A stretch of 64,000 bases of DNA from Deltaproteobacteria bacterium (GCA_016218815.1 JACRCX010000047.1:62001-126000), one strand, 5' to 3'. Shown: positions 42,197-50,935, counted from the stretch's first letter. Numbers and translations: made by a program. The notes: generated by a model from the sequence alone, not told the origin.

Positions 42197-45136
42197 ATGG
42201 TCTTGGAAGACGTGCTCGATGAGATGGGACTGACCGTGTTCGGGAGGGTGGCTGGCGGGCGTGAGATCGTGTGCGCTTGTCCGTTCTGCGGGGAGAAGAA
42301 GCGCCACTTGTACGTAAACGCCACCAACCACGCTTGGCACTGTTTCAAGTGCGCCGAGGCCGGCCGGTCGCTCAAGTCGCTCGCCGAGAAGATCGGCGTC
42401 AAGCTGCCGGCGGGCGCTCCGAGGCGCGGCGCCATCCCGACAGCGCGAGAGGAGGACCCGGCCGGGCCATCGACCGAAGTCCAGGCGGTCATCGAGGCGG
42501 TCGTGGACCTCGCACACGAGAACAGGAGCGAGACAACGCGACGATACCTGCTGAGTCGGTTGGCCGAGGAGACCGTCGAGAAGTTCCGCCTCGGCGAAGC
42601 CTACGATGGCCTGGTCCACGACCTGGTCCACGGGCGCGGGCTCCCGGTCGAGGCGCTCGTCAGCGCCGGGGTCGCGGTGGCCTCGACGAAGTGCCCCGAC
42701 GGTGCACGCACGAAGTGGCTGCGCAGCGTCGTGATCCCCGTCGCGGACAAGGCCGGACGCATCGTGAACCTCCTGTACCGGCTTCCCGACGACATCGCGA
42801 AGCGCCGGGGCGGAGACAGGTATCGCAGTCTTCCGAACCTGCCGCGTGGTCTCTTCAACCCGTCGGCCGCCGAAGGCACGGACGCCGTCTTCATCACGGA
42901 GGGGCCGTTCGATGCCATGACCATCGACGGTCTCGGCTGCCCGGCCGTTGGGCTGCCGTCCGCCACGACGATCAAGTCCGAGTTCGGTGCTGCGCTGGCG
43001 GGGAAGCGTGAAGTGTACGTGGTGATGGACAACGACGAACCGGGCGAGAAGGCGCGCAAGCGCCTCCGGGAGGTCTTTCCCGCCGTCAGCTTCGTCGACA
43101 TTTGCTTGCCGAAGGAGGCGAAGGACGTGAACGACTGGATCACGAAGAGCGGAGGAACGAAGGAGCATCTCGACGAGTTGGTTGCCGAAGCCAAAGCCGC
43201 GTCGTCCCCCGGCGCGAAGGAGCACTTCCTCCCGGAGCCGAGGCGGCTCTGCCCGGCTCAGGACTTCGTTGACGGGCACGCCTACCAGGCGGTTCGGATG
43301 CGGGAGCCGCGAACGGCGAAGGATGGCGGCTCGTACACGGCACGGCCGAAGTTCGTCCTGCGTTCGGACGGTGAGCTTCTCCGCGTCGTCGATCCCGCCC
43401 GCTACCGCGATCCGGACGCCGAGTGGGCCATCGAGGACAGCAAGCTCGTCCTGGACCGTCCGCTACAACTCGTCGCAGACCGCTGGTGCTACAGGGACCG
43501 ACGATTCGACGTCCAGTGGTTCCGGGAGCGCGCCCGCTCCGGCACGTTGTGGCCGGTTCGTCCAGCGGCAGAGCGATGGATTCGCTCTGTGCGCGTACCT
43601 CGCGTGATCTTCGACCGCGTTCTTGCCCGATGGCGAACTCGCGTTTTCTTCCCCGACCGGCGTGCTCACGTGGTCTCCGCCCTGTACGTGTTCCTCTCGT
43701 ACTTCGTGTCGGCGTTCGACGCGGTCCCGTACCTGCACCTCCACGGGGTGAAGGGGTCTGGCAAGACCACGGCCGGCAAGCTCTTCGAGGCGCTGGGGTT
43801 CAACGCCGTCCTCTGGTCGTCAGCCTCCGCCGCCAGCATCTACCGCACGCTCGACCAGACGATGGGCATGGCCGTCCTCGACGAGTTCGAGCGGTTCAGA
43901 TCCCGAGAGGCATCCGCCGAGCAGCCGGAGGAGTCGATCCTCAGGTCCGGGTACAAGCGCGGCGGGGTCGCGACGCGCACCGAGGCACGAGGGAAGGCAT
44001 GGGTCCCCGTAGACTACAAGGTCTTCGGGCCGAAGGTCATCTGCAACATCAGCGGACTCGACGATGTTCTGGAGGATCGGGCGATCACGCTGAGGACGCA
44101 GGTCGGTTTGCCCGAAGCCGTTGCCGTCCCGCATCTGCCCGGTGCGGCCGACGACGAACTTGCCGAACTCCGCGACTGCCTGCACTGCCTGTCGATGCGG
44201 TTCTACGCCGAGATCCCACCGGTCCGGGATCGGGTGTACGCGGCGGGTATTCCCGGCCTGAGCGGGAGGCCGTTCGAGTTGTTCGCACCGTTGGTCACCA
44301 TCGCCGAGTGGTTGGAACCGGGGGGCTGCGGCGGCCTGCGGCGTGTCGTCGAGAGCTACGCCAGGGACCAAGTTGCCGAGCGGCGAAAGGGAAGGGAGAC
44401 ACCGGAGGACCGCGTGATCGAGGCGCTGCTCGATCATCTGGGCGAACGAGGTCTGTCCCAGGCCGCCGTCGAGATGGCCGAGATCCACCGCCTGGTGAAC
44501 GCCGACGATGCCGAGCCCATGCCCGAGGCGGAGATCGGTCAAGTCCTCAAGCGGATCGGAGTCCCCGCGCCCGACCGTCGCAAGGTCGTGCGGGACGGGA
44601 AGACGGCGAAGATCCGCATGTACCGCATCGACCGTTCGGCGCTGGCCGCCCGCGCGCCCTGGCTCGCCGAGCGGTCGTCGGGCCGCAGCGGTGAGACGGA
44701 GGACGCGACCGGAGGGGACCGACCGGGGACCGGCCCGACCGCAGCCGCGATTGCCGAACCCACGGGAATCGCACGGGGAGGGACCGAGGGACCGGAGGGA
44801 CCGGCTTCGCCGGGACCCGCGAGCACGAACGAAGAAGCCGACGACGGCGCCACCGCGAGCGCGAGCACCGCGGCGGAGGCGGATGCCCGGTCCCCCGGGG
44901 CCGTCGTCGCGGAATCGCCATCGGCGACTGGTCGGACGCCCGGGACCGACTCGGGGACCGACCGGGGACCGACCGCGCCGCCCGGTCCCCCGACGCGACC
45001 GACACGACGACACCCTGGCTCGATGGGACCGTCGGCGGGCGCGAACGGGACCCGAGACACGCGGGAAGGTGGCTCCGGCGTGCGGAGACGCACCGCGGGG
45101 GCGTCCCCCAGGCCTCGGCCCACGGGAGGGCGGTAG
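42197..45136 (+). CDS. Primase-helicase: zinc finger, TOPRIM and AAA ATPase
   Basis: A 979-residue replication protein with GGGAGGAGG before ATG at 42,197. Residues 26-52 form a CHC2-like zinc ribbon (CPFC ... HCFKC). The TOPRIM core is FITEGPFDAM (catalytic Glu235) and VYVVMDNDEPG (Asp278, Asp280). From about residue 510 an AAA-type ATPase follows with Walker A GVKGSGKTTAG and Walker B MAVLDEFE. This combination is the primase-helicase used by satellite elements and plasmids to replicate. A Thr/Gly/Pro-rich tail of about 150 residues ends the protein. It suggests the island can replicate after excision. Confidence 0.85.
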   Translation: MVLEDVLDEMGLTVFGRVAGGREIVCACPFCGEKKRHLYVNATNHAWHCFKCAEAGRSLKSLAEKIGVKLPAGAPRRGAIPTAREEDPAGPSTEVQAVIEAVVDLAHENRSETTRRYLLSRLAEETVEKFRLGEAYDGLVHDLVHGRGLPVEALVSAGVAVASTKCPDGARTKWLRSVVIPVADKAGRIVNLLYRLPDDIAKRRGGDRYRSLPNLPRGLFNPSAAEGTDAVFITEGPFDAMTIDGLGCPAVGLPSATTIKSEFGAALAGKREVYVVMDNDEPGEKARKRLREVFPAVSFVDICLPKEAKDVNDWITKSGGTKEHLDELVAEAKAASSPGAKEHFLPEPRRLCPAQDFVDGHAYQAVRMREPRTAKDGGSYTARPKFVLRSDGELLRVVDPARYRDPDAEWAIEDSKLVLDRPLQLVADRWCYRDRRFDVQWFRERARSGTLWPVRPAAERWIRSVRVPRVIFDRVLARWRTRVFFPDRRAHVVSALYVFLSYFVSAFDAVPYLHLHGVKGSGKTTAGKLFEALGFNAVLWSSASAASIYRTLDQTMGMAVLDEFERFRSREASAEQPEESILRSGYKRGGVATRTEARGKAWVPVDYKVFGPKVICNISGLDDVLEDRAITLRTQVGLPEAVAVPHLPGAADDELAELRDCLHCLSMRFYAEIPPVRDRVYAAGIPGLSGRPFELFAPLVTIAEWLEPGGCGGLRRVVESYARDQVAERRKGRETPEDRVIEALLDHLGERGLSQAAVEMAEIHRLVNADDAEPMPEAEIGQVLKRIGVPAPDRRKVVRDGKTAKIRMYRIDRSALAARAPWLAERSSGRSGETEDATGGDRPGTGPTAAAIAEPTGIARGGTEGPEGPASPGPASTNEEADDGATASASTAAEADARSPGAVVAESPSATGRTPGTDSGTDRGPTAPPGPPTRPTRRHPGSMGPSAGANGTRDTREGGSGVRRRTAGASPRPRPTGGR

Positions 45137-45137
45137 C

Positions 45138-45800
45138 ATGGCTTCCCGCACGTCGTACGCAACGGCGCGCCCATCCGCCGCCGGCGCACCGGCCGCCGAC
45201 TTGTCCGCCTCGCCCTCCGGTTCCGCGTCGAGAGGCGACACGAGCACCGCGGCGGAGCAAGCGGCCGAGTTCATCCGGGCGGCGCTCGACAGGTCCGCCG
45301 CGTACACGTGGCCGCCGGTCGCCCACCTACTCGCGTCGGGCAAGCCCGTTCGGCTCAAGCGGCGGGGCTACCTCATCTTCTTCCAGTGGCGGAGGCTGTT
45401 CCGGCCGCCGACTCTCGACACGCGCGCCGTCGAGGTCGAGCTTGCTCAGCGAGCCGCGTTAGTCGCCGCGCTCGCCCTGCGCGACCCCGACGTGGGCCGG
45501 AGGGAGGGACTCACCCTCGCCGAGTTCGCCCGCCTGATGGGCGTGGACCGCCGGACCCTCGGCCAGCACGTTGTCGTCGTTCCTCCCGGTCCAACGCCGC
45601 CGCTCGACCCGGGGCAGATCCCGGCACGGCGCGTCGGCAACACGATCCGGATCCTGTTCTCGGACTTCAAGGGTGAGGCCCATCCCCAAGGAGGAGAGCA
45701 TGGCCACCATCGTCCGCTTCCGTCTCCAGGTCCAGCCCGTCGGGCGACCTGGGATCGACAGGTCGATCAGCTTCGCCATCGGCGAACTCGGTCCGGGTGA
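45138..45800 (+). CDS. Hypothetical protein with HTH-like segment
   Basis: A 220-residue frame starting 1 base after the primase stop. The middle is helical (EQAAEFIRAALDRSAAYTWPP, VELAQRAALVAALALRDPD) and contains an HTH-like LTLAEFARLMGVDRRTLGQHV. The last 34 codons overlap the integrase gene and look less natural, so the true end may be near 45,690. No family recognised; a DNA-binding regulator of the replication module is the best guess from its place. Confidence 0.5.
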   Translation: MASRTSYATARPSAAGAPAADLSASPSGSASRGDTSTAAEQAAEFIRAALDRSAAYTWPPVAHLLASGKPVRLKRRGYLIFFQWRRLFRPPTLDTRAVEVELAQRAALVAALALRDPDVGRREGLTLAEFARLMGVDRRTLGQHVVVVPPGPTPPLDPGQIPARRVGNTIRILFSDFKGEAHPQGGEHGHHRPLPSPGPARRATWDRQVDQLRHRRTRSG

Positions 45801-46899
45801 GCGTCGCGGGCTCCGCGGCGTCGTCTTCGAGGCAACCGACCGGACCGACGCGCTGCGGACGTTCCGCGACCTTCATCGCATGGCGAAGGAAGCCGCGGCG
45901 TCGGGCGAGGTCGCGCAGTTCCTCGACGCCCTGGACCGCCGAGACAAGACGCCTCGCGATGCCAGCCACGCGTTCGCGGTCTTCGCCGAGGAGTGGCTCA
46001 AGACCTGCGTGGAGGGTGGCGGACTCCGCGAGAGCCAGAAGGAAGGCGACCGCTGGATCGTCCGCCGCCACCTCATCCCGTTCTTCGGTCAGCACCACCT
46101 CCAGGACATCGATGCCCGGCTCGTGGATCGGTTCAAGGCGGCCAAGCTGCGCGAGGAGCACCAGTACAAGCGGACGTACTCGACGAAGACGGTCAACAAC
46201 TTCCTATCCGTCCTCCATCGCATCTTCGAGAAGGCGATCAGCTACGGCGTCGTGGAGCGCAACCCCGTCGGGCGATCCTCGTGGCTCCGGTCCGACCGGA
46301 CGCCGGAGGAGTCCCGCGCGTGGTGGACGCCGGAGGAGGAGGGCAAGGCCGTCGCCGCGCTGCTCACCTGGAAGGAGCGCGAGCCGGCACGCTACTTCGC
46401 CTTGCTCACCCAGATCGTGACGGGCATCCGGTTCGGCGAGTTGCGCGCGTTGGAGAAGCGGGATCTGGACCTCCAGGGTCCAGGGCTATGGATCCGGCGC
46501 TCGATGGCGCGCAAGGCGGCGACGACTCCCAAGAACAAGAAGTCGCGCTTCGCCGTCCTCCCGCGAGCGCTGGCCGACGAACTTCAGCGGTGGATGCTCC
46601 GAATTGAGGGCAACCTCCTGTTCCCGGCCGACGGCGGCGGCCCGCTCTCCAACAACGTCCTGAACCGCGCGTACGACAGCCTCTGCTCGGAGGCCGGCGT
46701 CCGCCGCATCACCTCGCACGGCGCTCGCCACACCTCGGGGTCGAGCTACGCGATGATGGGTGTCGGCCAGAAGGTGATCGCCGGGCTACTCGGCCACGCC
46801 GACACCGCGGCGACCGAGATGTACACGCACGTCGCGCCGGGCGTGACTGCCGCGTTGGTGGAGGAGAGATGGGCAAGGCTGACCAGGTTGGAGGGCTAG
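45700..46899 (+). CDS. Tyrosine-type integrase (phage integrase family)
   Basis: A 399-residue integrase with AAGGAGGAGAGC immediately before ATG at 45,700. The N-terminal arm/core-binding region (about residues 90-180, FAEEWLKTCVEGGGL ... TVNNFLSVLHRIFEKAI) precedes the catalytic domain with Arg in GIRFGELRALE (residue about 242), the HxxR box SHGARHTSGSS, LLGHADTAATEMYTH with the late His, and the catalytic Tyr. It is the likely enzyme for integration at the att sites described here. Its gene lies centrally, about 7 kb from the right end, so the element's ends are not adjacent to it. Confidence 0.88.
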   Translation: MATIVRFRLQVQPVGRPGIDRSISFAIGELGPGERRGLRGVVFEATDRTDALRTFRDLHRMAKEAAASGEVAQFLDALDRRDKTPRDASHAFAVFAEEWLKTCVEGGGLRESQKEGDRWIVRRHLIPFFGQHHLQDIDARLVDRFKAAKLREEHQYKRTYSTKTVNNFLSVLHRIFEKAISYGVVERNPVGRSSWLRSDRTPEESRAWWTPEEEGKAVAALLTWKEREPARYFALLTQIVTGIRFGELRALEKRDLDLQGPGLWIRRSMARKAATTPKNKKSRFAVLPRALADELQRWMLRIEGNLLFPADGGGPLSNNVLNRAYDSLCSEAGVRRITSHGARHTSGSSYAMMGVGQKVIAGLLGHADTAATEMYTHVAPGVTAALVEERWARLTRLEG

Positions 46900-47000
46900 A
46901 CCGCGAGTCCACGACACGCCGAACCGGCGGCAGCACCGGCCACCGAAGGCGTGTCCGTCGGTCGGGCAGAACCCCTGGAAGATGCGGACGATCTTCCGAT

Positions 47001-47030
47001 GTTGACAAAATGGTCAACACGGCATATGAA
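47001..47030 (+). promoter_or_regulatory. Promoter and operator of the methyltransferase gene
   Basis: TTGACA (47,002-47,007) and TATGAA (47,025-47,030) are spaced by 17 bases, the best sigma-70-like match seen in this GC-rich window. The -35 lies inside a perfect inverted repeat, GTTGAC AAAATG GTCAAC (47,001-47,018). Transcription would start at about the ATG at 47,038, giving a leaderless mRNA. The HTH domain of the encoded protein may bind the repeat and repress its own gene. Confidence 0.6.
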
Positions 47031-47037
47031 AGGCCTC

Positions 47038-48507
47038 ATGCGAATCGGTGAGAGCCTGAGGAACCGGAGACTTGAACAGGGCATGTCGTTGCGGCAACTC
47101 GCCGACCAGCTTGCGGTCGACCCCGCCTATCTCTCGCGAGTTGAACGCGATCTAGCCCCTCCATCCGTGCACCTCATCGAGCGTCTCGCGATCGCGTTGG
47201 ACTGCCCGTTGGATGAGTTGGCGATCCTGGCAGGGCGCATTCCCGCCGAGTCACGCGAGTTACTCGCAAGCGAAGCCGGTCGCACCGCGTCCGAGATCCG
47301 GAAGCTGCACGCGAGTCTGTTGTGCGAGCCCTCGGTGCCCTACGGAGGTGGCTCCGCGGGCGGCACTCCGGCGGAAGAACACGCGCGCCGCCCTAATCCG
47401 TCCGGGAAGTCGCCGCCAGGCCGTGCCTCGTTGTCACTGTTCGGGGATGGTGGTCCAGAGGACAGCCCGGAGATCTGGCCGACGCCAACTGGTGTTGACC
47501 TTCGACCCATCGCCAGAAACCCACCGCCGCCACCCCATAGGCCGACGGCGGCTGTGCCGCCCTCGTTGCTGGTGCATCCGAACGCCGACGCGACAGCGCG
47601 GCAACGCGCGACGACGGCGAGGATCACGGGGCAGTTGACGAGTGTCCTGGGCCATCCGTACTTCGCAGACGAGGGCTTCTTCCTGTACCGAGCGGACTGC
47701 CTTCCCGCGATCAGGGAACTGGCTGCCGCCGGGCTGAACGTGGACCTGACCGTAACATCTCCGCCCTACAACATCGGCAAGCCGTACGAGTCTCCGCGCG
47801 CGGTGGACGAGTACGTGTCTTGGTCCACCGACTGGATCGGGGCGGTCCACTCCGTCACCGGCCAGCACGGAGCGTTCTGGCTCAACGTCGGCTACCTTGC
47901 GGTTCCAGGGCGGGGAAAGGCCGTCCCGATCCCCTATCTCCTCTGGGGCCGATCGGACTTCTTCCTGGTGCAGGAGGTCGTCTGGAACTACGGGGCCGGC
48001 ATCACGTCGCGCCGCAGCTTCGCGCCCCGCAATGAGAAGTGGCTGTTCCATGTTCGCAACGAGAACGCCTACACGTTCAACCTGGACGAAGTTCGCGATC
48101 CCAATGTCAAGTACCCCAACCAGAAGAAGCACGGCAAGTTCCGCTGCAACCCGCTCGGCAAGAATCCGTCTGACGTCTGGCAGTTCCCGAAGGTGACCAC
48201 TGGCGAGAATCGAAGCTCGAAGGAACGTACAGCCCACCCAGCACAGTTCCCCCTAGGCATCGTCGAGAGAATCGTGCGAGTGTCCTCAAATCCAGGAGAG
48301 GTCGTGTTGGATCCGTTCAGCGGGTCTGCGTCCGCCGGTATCGCGGCGGTGGCCGCGGGGCGCGTGTATCTCGGTTTCGAAATCAGAGACGACTACTGCC
48401 GCATGTCTGCCGAGCGCTTCCGGCGGTTCCTGGCTCTGCGCGACGAGGCTACCCGGCAGGGTGGCCTTGTCTATTCCGAAGCCGACGACTCGGTGTCGAG
48501 TGGGTAG
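47038..48507 (+). CDS. HTH-fused DNA methyltransferase of a ScaI-like type II system
   Basis: A 489-residue protein. Residues 1-65 form an XRE-type HTH (GESLRNRRLEQGMSLRQLADQLAVDPAYLS). A Pro-rich linker leads to a beta-class amino-methyltransferase with the catalytic TSPPYNIG (residues about 240-247) before the S-adenosylmethionine site DPFSGSASAG (about 430), the order of the beta group, which makes N4-methylcytosine or N6-methyladenine. The partner endonuclease on the other strand looks ScaI-like, whose known methyltransferase makes N4-methylcytosine, so that product is expected. The ATG at 47,038 fits a leaderless transcript from the promoter described; ATGs at 46,999 and 47,026 are in frame but lie within the promoter. 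Confidence 0.82.
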   Translation: MRIGESLRNRRLEQGMSLRQLADQLAVDPAYLSRVERDLAPPSVHLIERLAIALDCPLDELAILAGRIPAESRELLASEAGRTASEIRKLHASLLCEPSVPYGGGSAGGTPAEEHARRPNPSGKSPPGRASLSLFGDGGPEDSPEIWPTPTGVDLRPIARNPPPPPHRPTAAVPPSLLVHPNADATARQRATTARITGQLTSVLGHPYFADEGFFLYRADCLPAIRELAAAGLNVDLTVTSPPYNIGKPYESPRAVDEYVSWSTDWIGAVHSVTGQHGAFWLNVGYLAVPGRGKAVPIPYLLWGRSDFFLVQEVVWNYGAGITSRRSFAPRNEKWLFHVRNENAYTFNLDEVRDPNVKYPNQKKHGKFRCNPLGKNPSDVWQFPKVTTGENRSSKERTAHPAQFPLGIVERIVRVSSNPGEVVLDPFSGSASAGIAAVAAGRVYLGFEIRDDYCRMSAERFRRFLALRDEATRQGGLVYSEADDSVSSG

Positions 48508-49091
48508 AGGCGGACCAGCTTGAGTTCGTAGGTGGACGGAGGCAACCGCGCCTGCTGTCCGGTTTGGGCGTGCTGCGAGATCCAGTCCGTTCGGTCGAAC
48601 CACCCGAAGCGTACGAGCGTGATCTTCGGCTTCCGGCCGGAGGAGTCGAACTTCTCGAAGTTGACGGCCAAGTAGTAGCCGGACTTGCCCTTGGCCGTCG
48701 GATCCTCGGCGGTGGCCTTCTGCCCGTAGCTCCTATTGCCAAAGACCTGGGACGGATGAGAGGAAGTCTTGATCTCCAGCGACAACGTGGGATCGAACAC
48801 GCACACCAGATCCTTCTCGTTCTTCGTCTGTTGGCGCCTCCACTTGTTGGGGTGGCGGTCGCTGACGACCAGCGGGATGAGTTCGTGGAGGAGGCTCCCC
48901 ATCAACTGAGGAACCAACTGGATGTCGCGACCGATTCGATACTGCTTCGAGCCGATTCGCGACGCGAAGATGTCCTCCCAGGCGGCGAGGACTGCGTCGG
49001 CAAGTTCTGGAGTCAGCGGGTGCTTGCTGACGAGCTTCTCGGTGATCGATCGCCATTGCGATTGCGGGAGCCCGTCGTACGGACCTGGCAT
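48471..49091 (-). CDS. ScaI-like type II restriction endonuclease
   Basis: A 206-residue protein with GGAGGAAACGA before ATG at 49,091. The sequence carries the PD-(D/E)XK core as KDLVCVFD (Asp94) and SLEIKTSSH (Glu106-x-Lys108), and segments such as GNRSYGQKA, SGYYLAVNFEKF, ITLVRFGWFDRTDW and TGQQARL recall the ScaI endonuclease family, which recognises AGTACT. The gene overlaps the 3' end of the methyltransferase gene by 37 bases, tail to tail. Recognition of AGTACT is an inference from family resemblance remembered, not searched. Confidence 0.78.
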   Translation of the reverse strand: MPGPYDGLPQSQWRSITEKLVSKHPLTPELADAVLAAWEDIFASRIGSKQYRIGRDIQLVPQLMGSLLHELIPLVVSDRHPNKWRRQQTKNEKDLVCVFDPTLSLEIKTSSHPSQVFGNRSYGQKATAEDPTAKGKSGYYLAVNFEKFDSSGRKPKITLVRFGWFDRTDWISQHAQTGQQARLPPSTYELKLVRLYPLDTESSASE

Positions 49092-49348
49092 TCGTTTCCT
49101 CCGTGGTTGGCAGCGGCGGTTGCGTGGTCCGCCGTTGCCTCGGCGTGCGGCGGACGCCGCACGCGCGCGGATGGTGACCCTCGGCACGATGGCCTTGCTT
49201 CCACCCGGCCGTCGGCGCTTCGACCCGGGGACACCCGTTCGTCGGGCCGGAGCAGGGCGCGCGCGTCTCCGCCTGCGGGACGCACGGCGACCAGAGGCCG
49301 ACGGGCCAGTTCGGTCGTGGACTGGCTGCCTGGACGGTGACCGCACGG

Positions 49349-49567
49349 CTACTGAATCCCCGCGACGAGCGCCTTGGGGGGGACGTTGAGCGCTCGGGCT
49401 ATCGCGACTAGGTTGAGCAGTCCGATGTTCCGTTCACCGCGCTCGACGCTGCCGACGTAGGTTCGGTGCAGCCCCGCCATCTCGGCGAGGCCCTCCTGGG
49501 ACAGGCCGGACCTCTGTCGCAGTTCGCGGACGGTACGACCGAAGAGCGCGAGATCCCGACTACGCAT
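49349..49567 (-). CDS. C-type controller protein (XRE HTH)
   Basis: A 72-residue HTH protein (FGRTVRELRQRSGLSQEGLAEMAGLHRTYVG) of the size and form of restriction-modification controller (C) proteins, ending in LVAIARALNVPPKALV. It lies upstream of the endonuclease gene on the same strand, with 257 bases between them that hold no gene I can see. C proteins activate their own gene and the endonuclease gene after a delay, so the methyltransferase acts first. ATG at 49,567 has no ribosome site, as usual for leaderless C genes. Confidence 0.7.
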   Translation of the reverse strand: MRSRDLALFGRTVRELRQRSGLSQEGLAEMAGLHRTYVGSVERGERNIGLLNLVAIARALNVPPKALVAGIQ

Positions 49568-49598
49568 GCTGAGACTGTTGCCCCGCTGATGACGATGG

Positions 49599-49615
49599 GT
49601 CTACAGACTATGAGT
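49599..49615. promoter_or_regulatory. Candidate C-box upstream of the controller gene
   Basis: On the minus strand the sequence ACTCATAGTCTGTAGAC lies 32-48 bases before the ATG of the controller gene. It combines ACT-CAT-AGT symmetry with the near-palindrome GTCTGTAGAC, resembling the GACT-type C-boxes bound by controller proteins. The rest of the 333-base interval 49,568-49,900 holds the DnaJ promoter candidate and no gene. Confidence 0.45.
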
Positions 49616-49843
49616 AGCATGCCCGTCCGGGCCTCTCGGTCTGGCCAGTGCGCGTGTGGAGTAGTGTGCTATTCCGCCCGCTGACGCCGTGACGAGGCCT
49701 GCGTTGTCCACCTGCCGGGCAACGTCCGGGGACGAAGACCCAGGCGGACCGGAGTACCGACAGGGACTCGTTGCAGAAACTCGACGCGGCCGGCCGACCG
49801 CGAGAGGGCTCGGTCGTTCGTCCCCGGAAAACCGTCGTCGTCC

Positions 49844-49871
49844 TTGACGCGCGTTCAGCCGTGGTTATGGT
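49844..49871 (+). promoter_or_regulatory. Candidate promoter before the DnaJ-like gene
   Basis: TTGACG (49,844-49,849) and TATGGT (49,866-49,871) with a 16-base spacer lie 30 bases upstream of the ATG at 49,901. A sigma-70-like reading; not tested. Confidence 0.4.
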
Positions 49872-49900
49872 CTGGCCGCCCGGGAAACGGCCGGGCCGCG

Positions 49901-50311
49901 ATGAAGGACTACTACGCGATCCTGGGCGTCGCCCGCACGGCGACCGACGACGAGATCAAGCGGGCGTACAGGGCGCGCATGACCGAGGCGCACCCCGACC
50001 ACAACGCTGGGAGCCCGGAGAGCAATGAGCGGGCCAAGGACGTGGGCGAAGCGTACGAGGAGCTGAAGGACCCGGCGGGCCGCGCCGCGTACGACCTGAG
50101 GTGGTGGCAGCACCTGATGGCGGAACGTGCGCGTGCCGTCCCGCGTACCACGCCGATTCCGCACGCAGTGCCTGCTCGACCCCGGCCCACTCCCCCGGCG
50201 GTCGCGCACGGTGCTCCGCCGAGGCGTTCCTCTGGCTCCTCGTTCTGGCCTGCGTTGGGGATCGGCGCGCTGATCGGGGTTGTCGTCGGCTTGGTGGCGG
50301 GGGGCAAGTAG
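49901..50311 (+). CDS. Membrane-anchored DnaJ-domain protein
   Basis: A 136-residue protein. Residues 1-66 are a J domain with the conserved HPD (31-33), LGV and AYE(E)LKDP...YD segments, so it should stimulate an Hsp70 ATPase. A Pro-rich linker follows, then one C-terminal membrane helix (about 114-133, WPALGIGALIGVVVGLV), so the J domain would sit in the cytoplasm at the membrane. No Gly/Phe or zinc domains are present. The next gene starts 3 bases after its stop, so the two form an operon. No DnaK gene is present in the window. Confidence 0.75.
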   Translation: MKDYYAILGVARTATDDEIKRAYRARMTEAHPDHNAGSPESNERAKDVGEAYEELKDPAGRAAYDLRWWQHLMAERARAVPRTTPIPHAVPARPRPTPPAVAHGAPPRRSSGSSFWPALGIGALIGVVVGLVAGGK

Positions 50312-50314
50312 GCG

Positions 50315-50935
50315 ATGTCGGGCGGTGACCTCGACGGGTTCGTGCGGGAGTTGTTGGCCGCAGCGGTGTCGGCGCACTTCGATCCGGGACCCATCCGCTT
50401 CACCCAGGCGGATGAGGCTGGCGTCCGGGTCGTGAGGGACGCGTGCGTGCATGGCGCCGGCAGCGTGGTCAGACTCCGCCGTCCGCTGAACCGGAACGCC
50501 TTCCTGCTCGGGTGCTTCAACGTCACCGCCGGCGCGCCGGTCGAGCGCGTCATCGCCGGGTTCGGCTGGCGCAAAGGCTCAACGACCACGGTAGCGGCGG
50601 TCGCAACGTGGACCGGGAGCGCGGGTGCCGTCGGGATCCCGCGGTCCTTCCTCAGCGATGCTCAGGGCTACTTCCTCCAGGATCGTGCGAACGAGGTCAT
50701 CCTGTACCACAACCATCCGGCCAACGTGGTCAACGCGCTCTTCGACAACGAGCCGCTCGCGTCCGGCACCGACCGCGCCACGCTCGTCAACCTCCATCAG
50801 AATCCGCTCGTGCTCGTCAAGACACTGTTCGGCGGGGGGCGGTTCCGGTTCTACCTCGGGGAGAACGGCTACGTGCGGGAGTTCAGGATGCCCGACATCC
50901 TGCGGCTGCTCGCGGGCGCTGGTGGCCGGCGCTGA
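50315..50935 (+). CDS. JAB/MPN-like putative metalloprotease
   Basis: A 206-residue protein. The segment VILYHNHPANVVNALF with LASGTD about 15 residues later gives the order His132-x-His134-Pro ... Ser150-x-x-Asp153, the zinc-site arrangement of JAB/MPN+ (JAMM) domains as in RadC, though with a longer spacing than usual between HNHP and SxxD. The N-terminal half is mixed alpha/beta without a recognised domain. It is translationally close to the DnaJ-like gene. Deubiquitinase-like or peptide-cleaving activity is possible but unproven; the longer spacing leaves the assignment uncertain. Confidence 0.5.
   Translation: MSGGDLDGFVRELLAAAVSAHFDPGPIRFTQADEAGVRVVRDACVHGAGSVVRLRRPLNRNAFLLGCFNVTAGAPVERVIAGFGWRKGSTTTVAAVATWTGSAGAVGIPRSFLSDAQGYFLQDRANEVILYHNHPANVVNALFDNEPLASGTDRATLVNLHQNPLVLVKTLFGGGRFRFYLGENGYVREFRMPDILRLLAGAGGRR

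Noticed and set aside
41974..42222. An 82-codon + frame before the primase
   Set aside because: It overlaps the primase start and its ribosome site and lacks normal codon bias.
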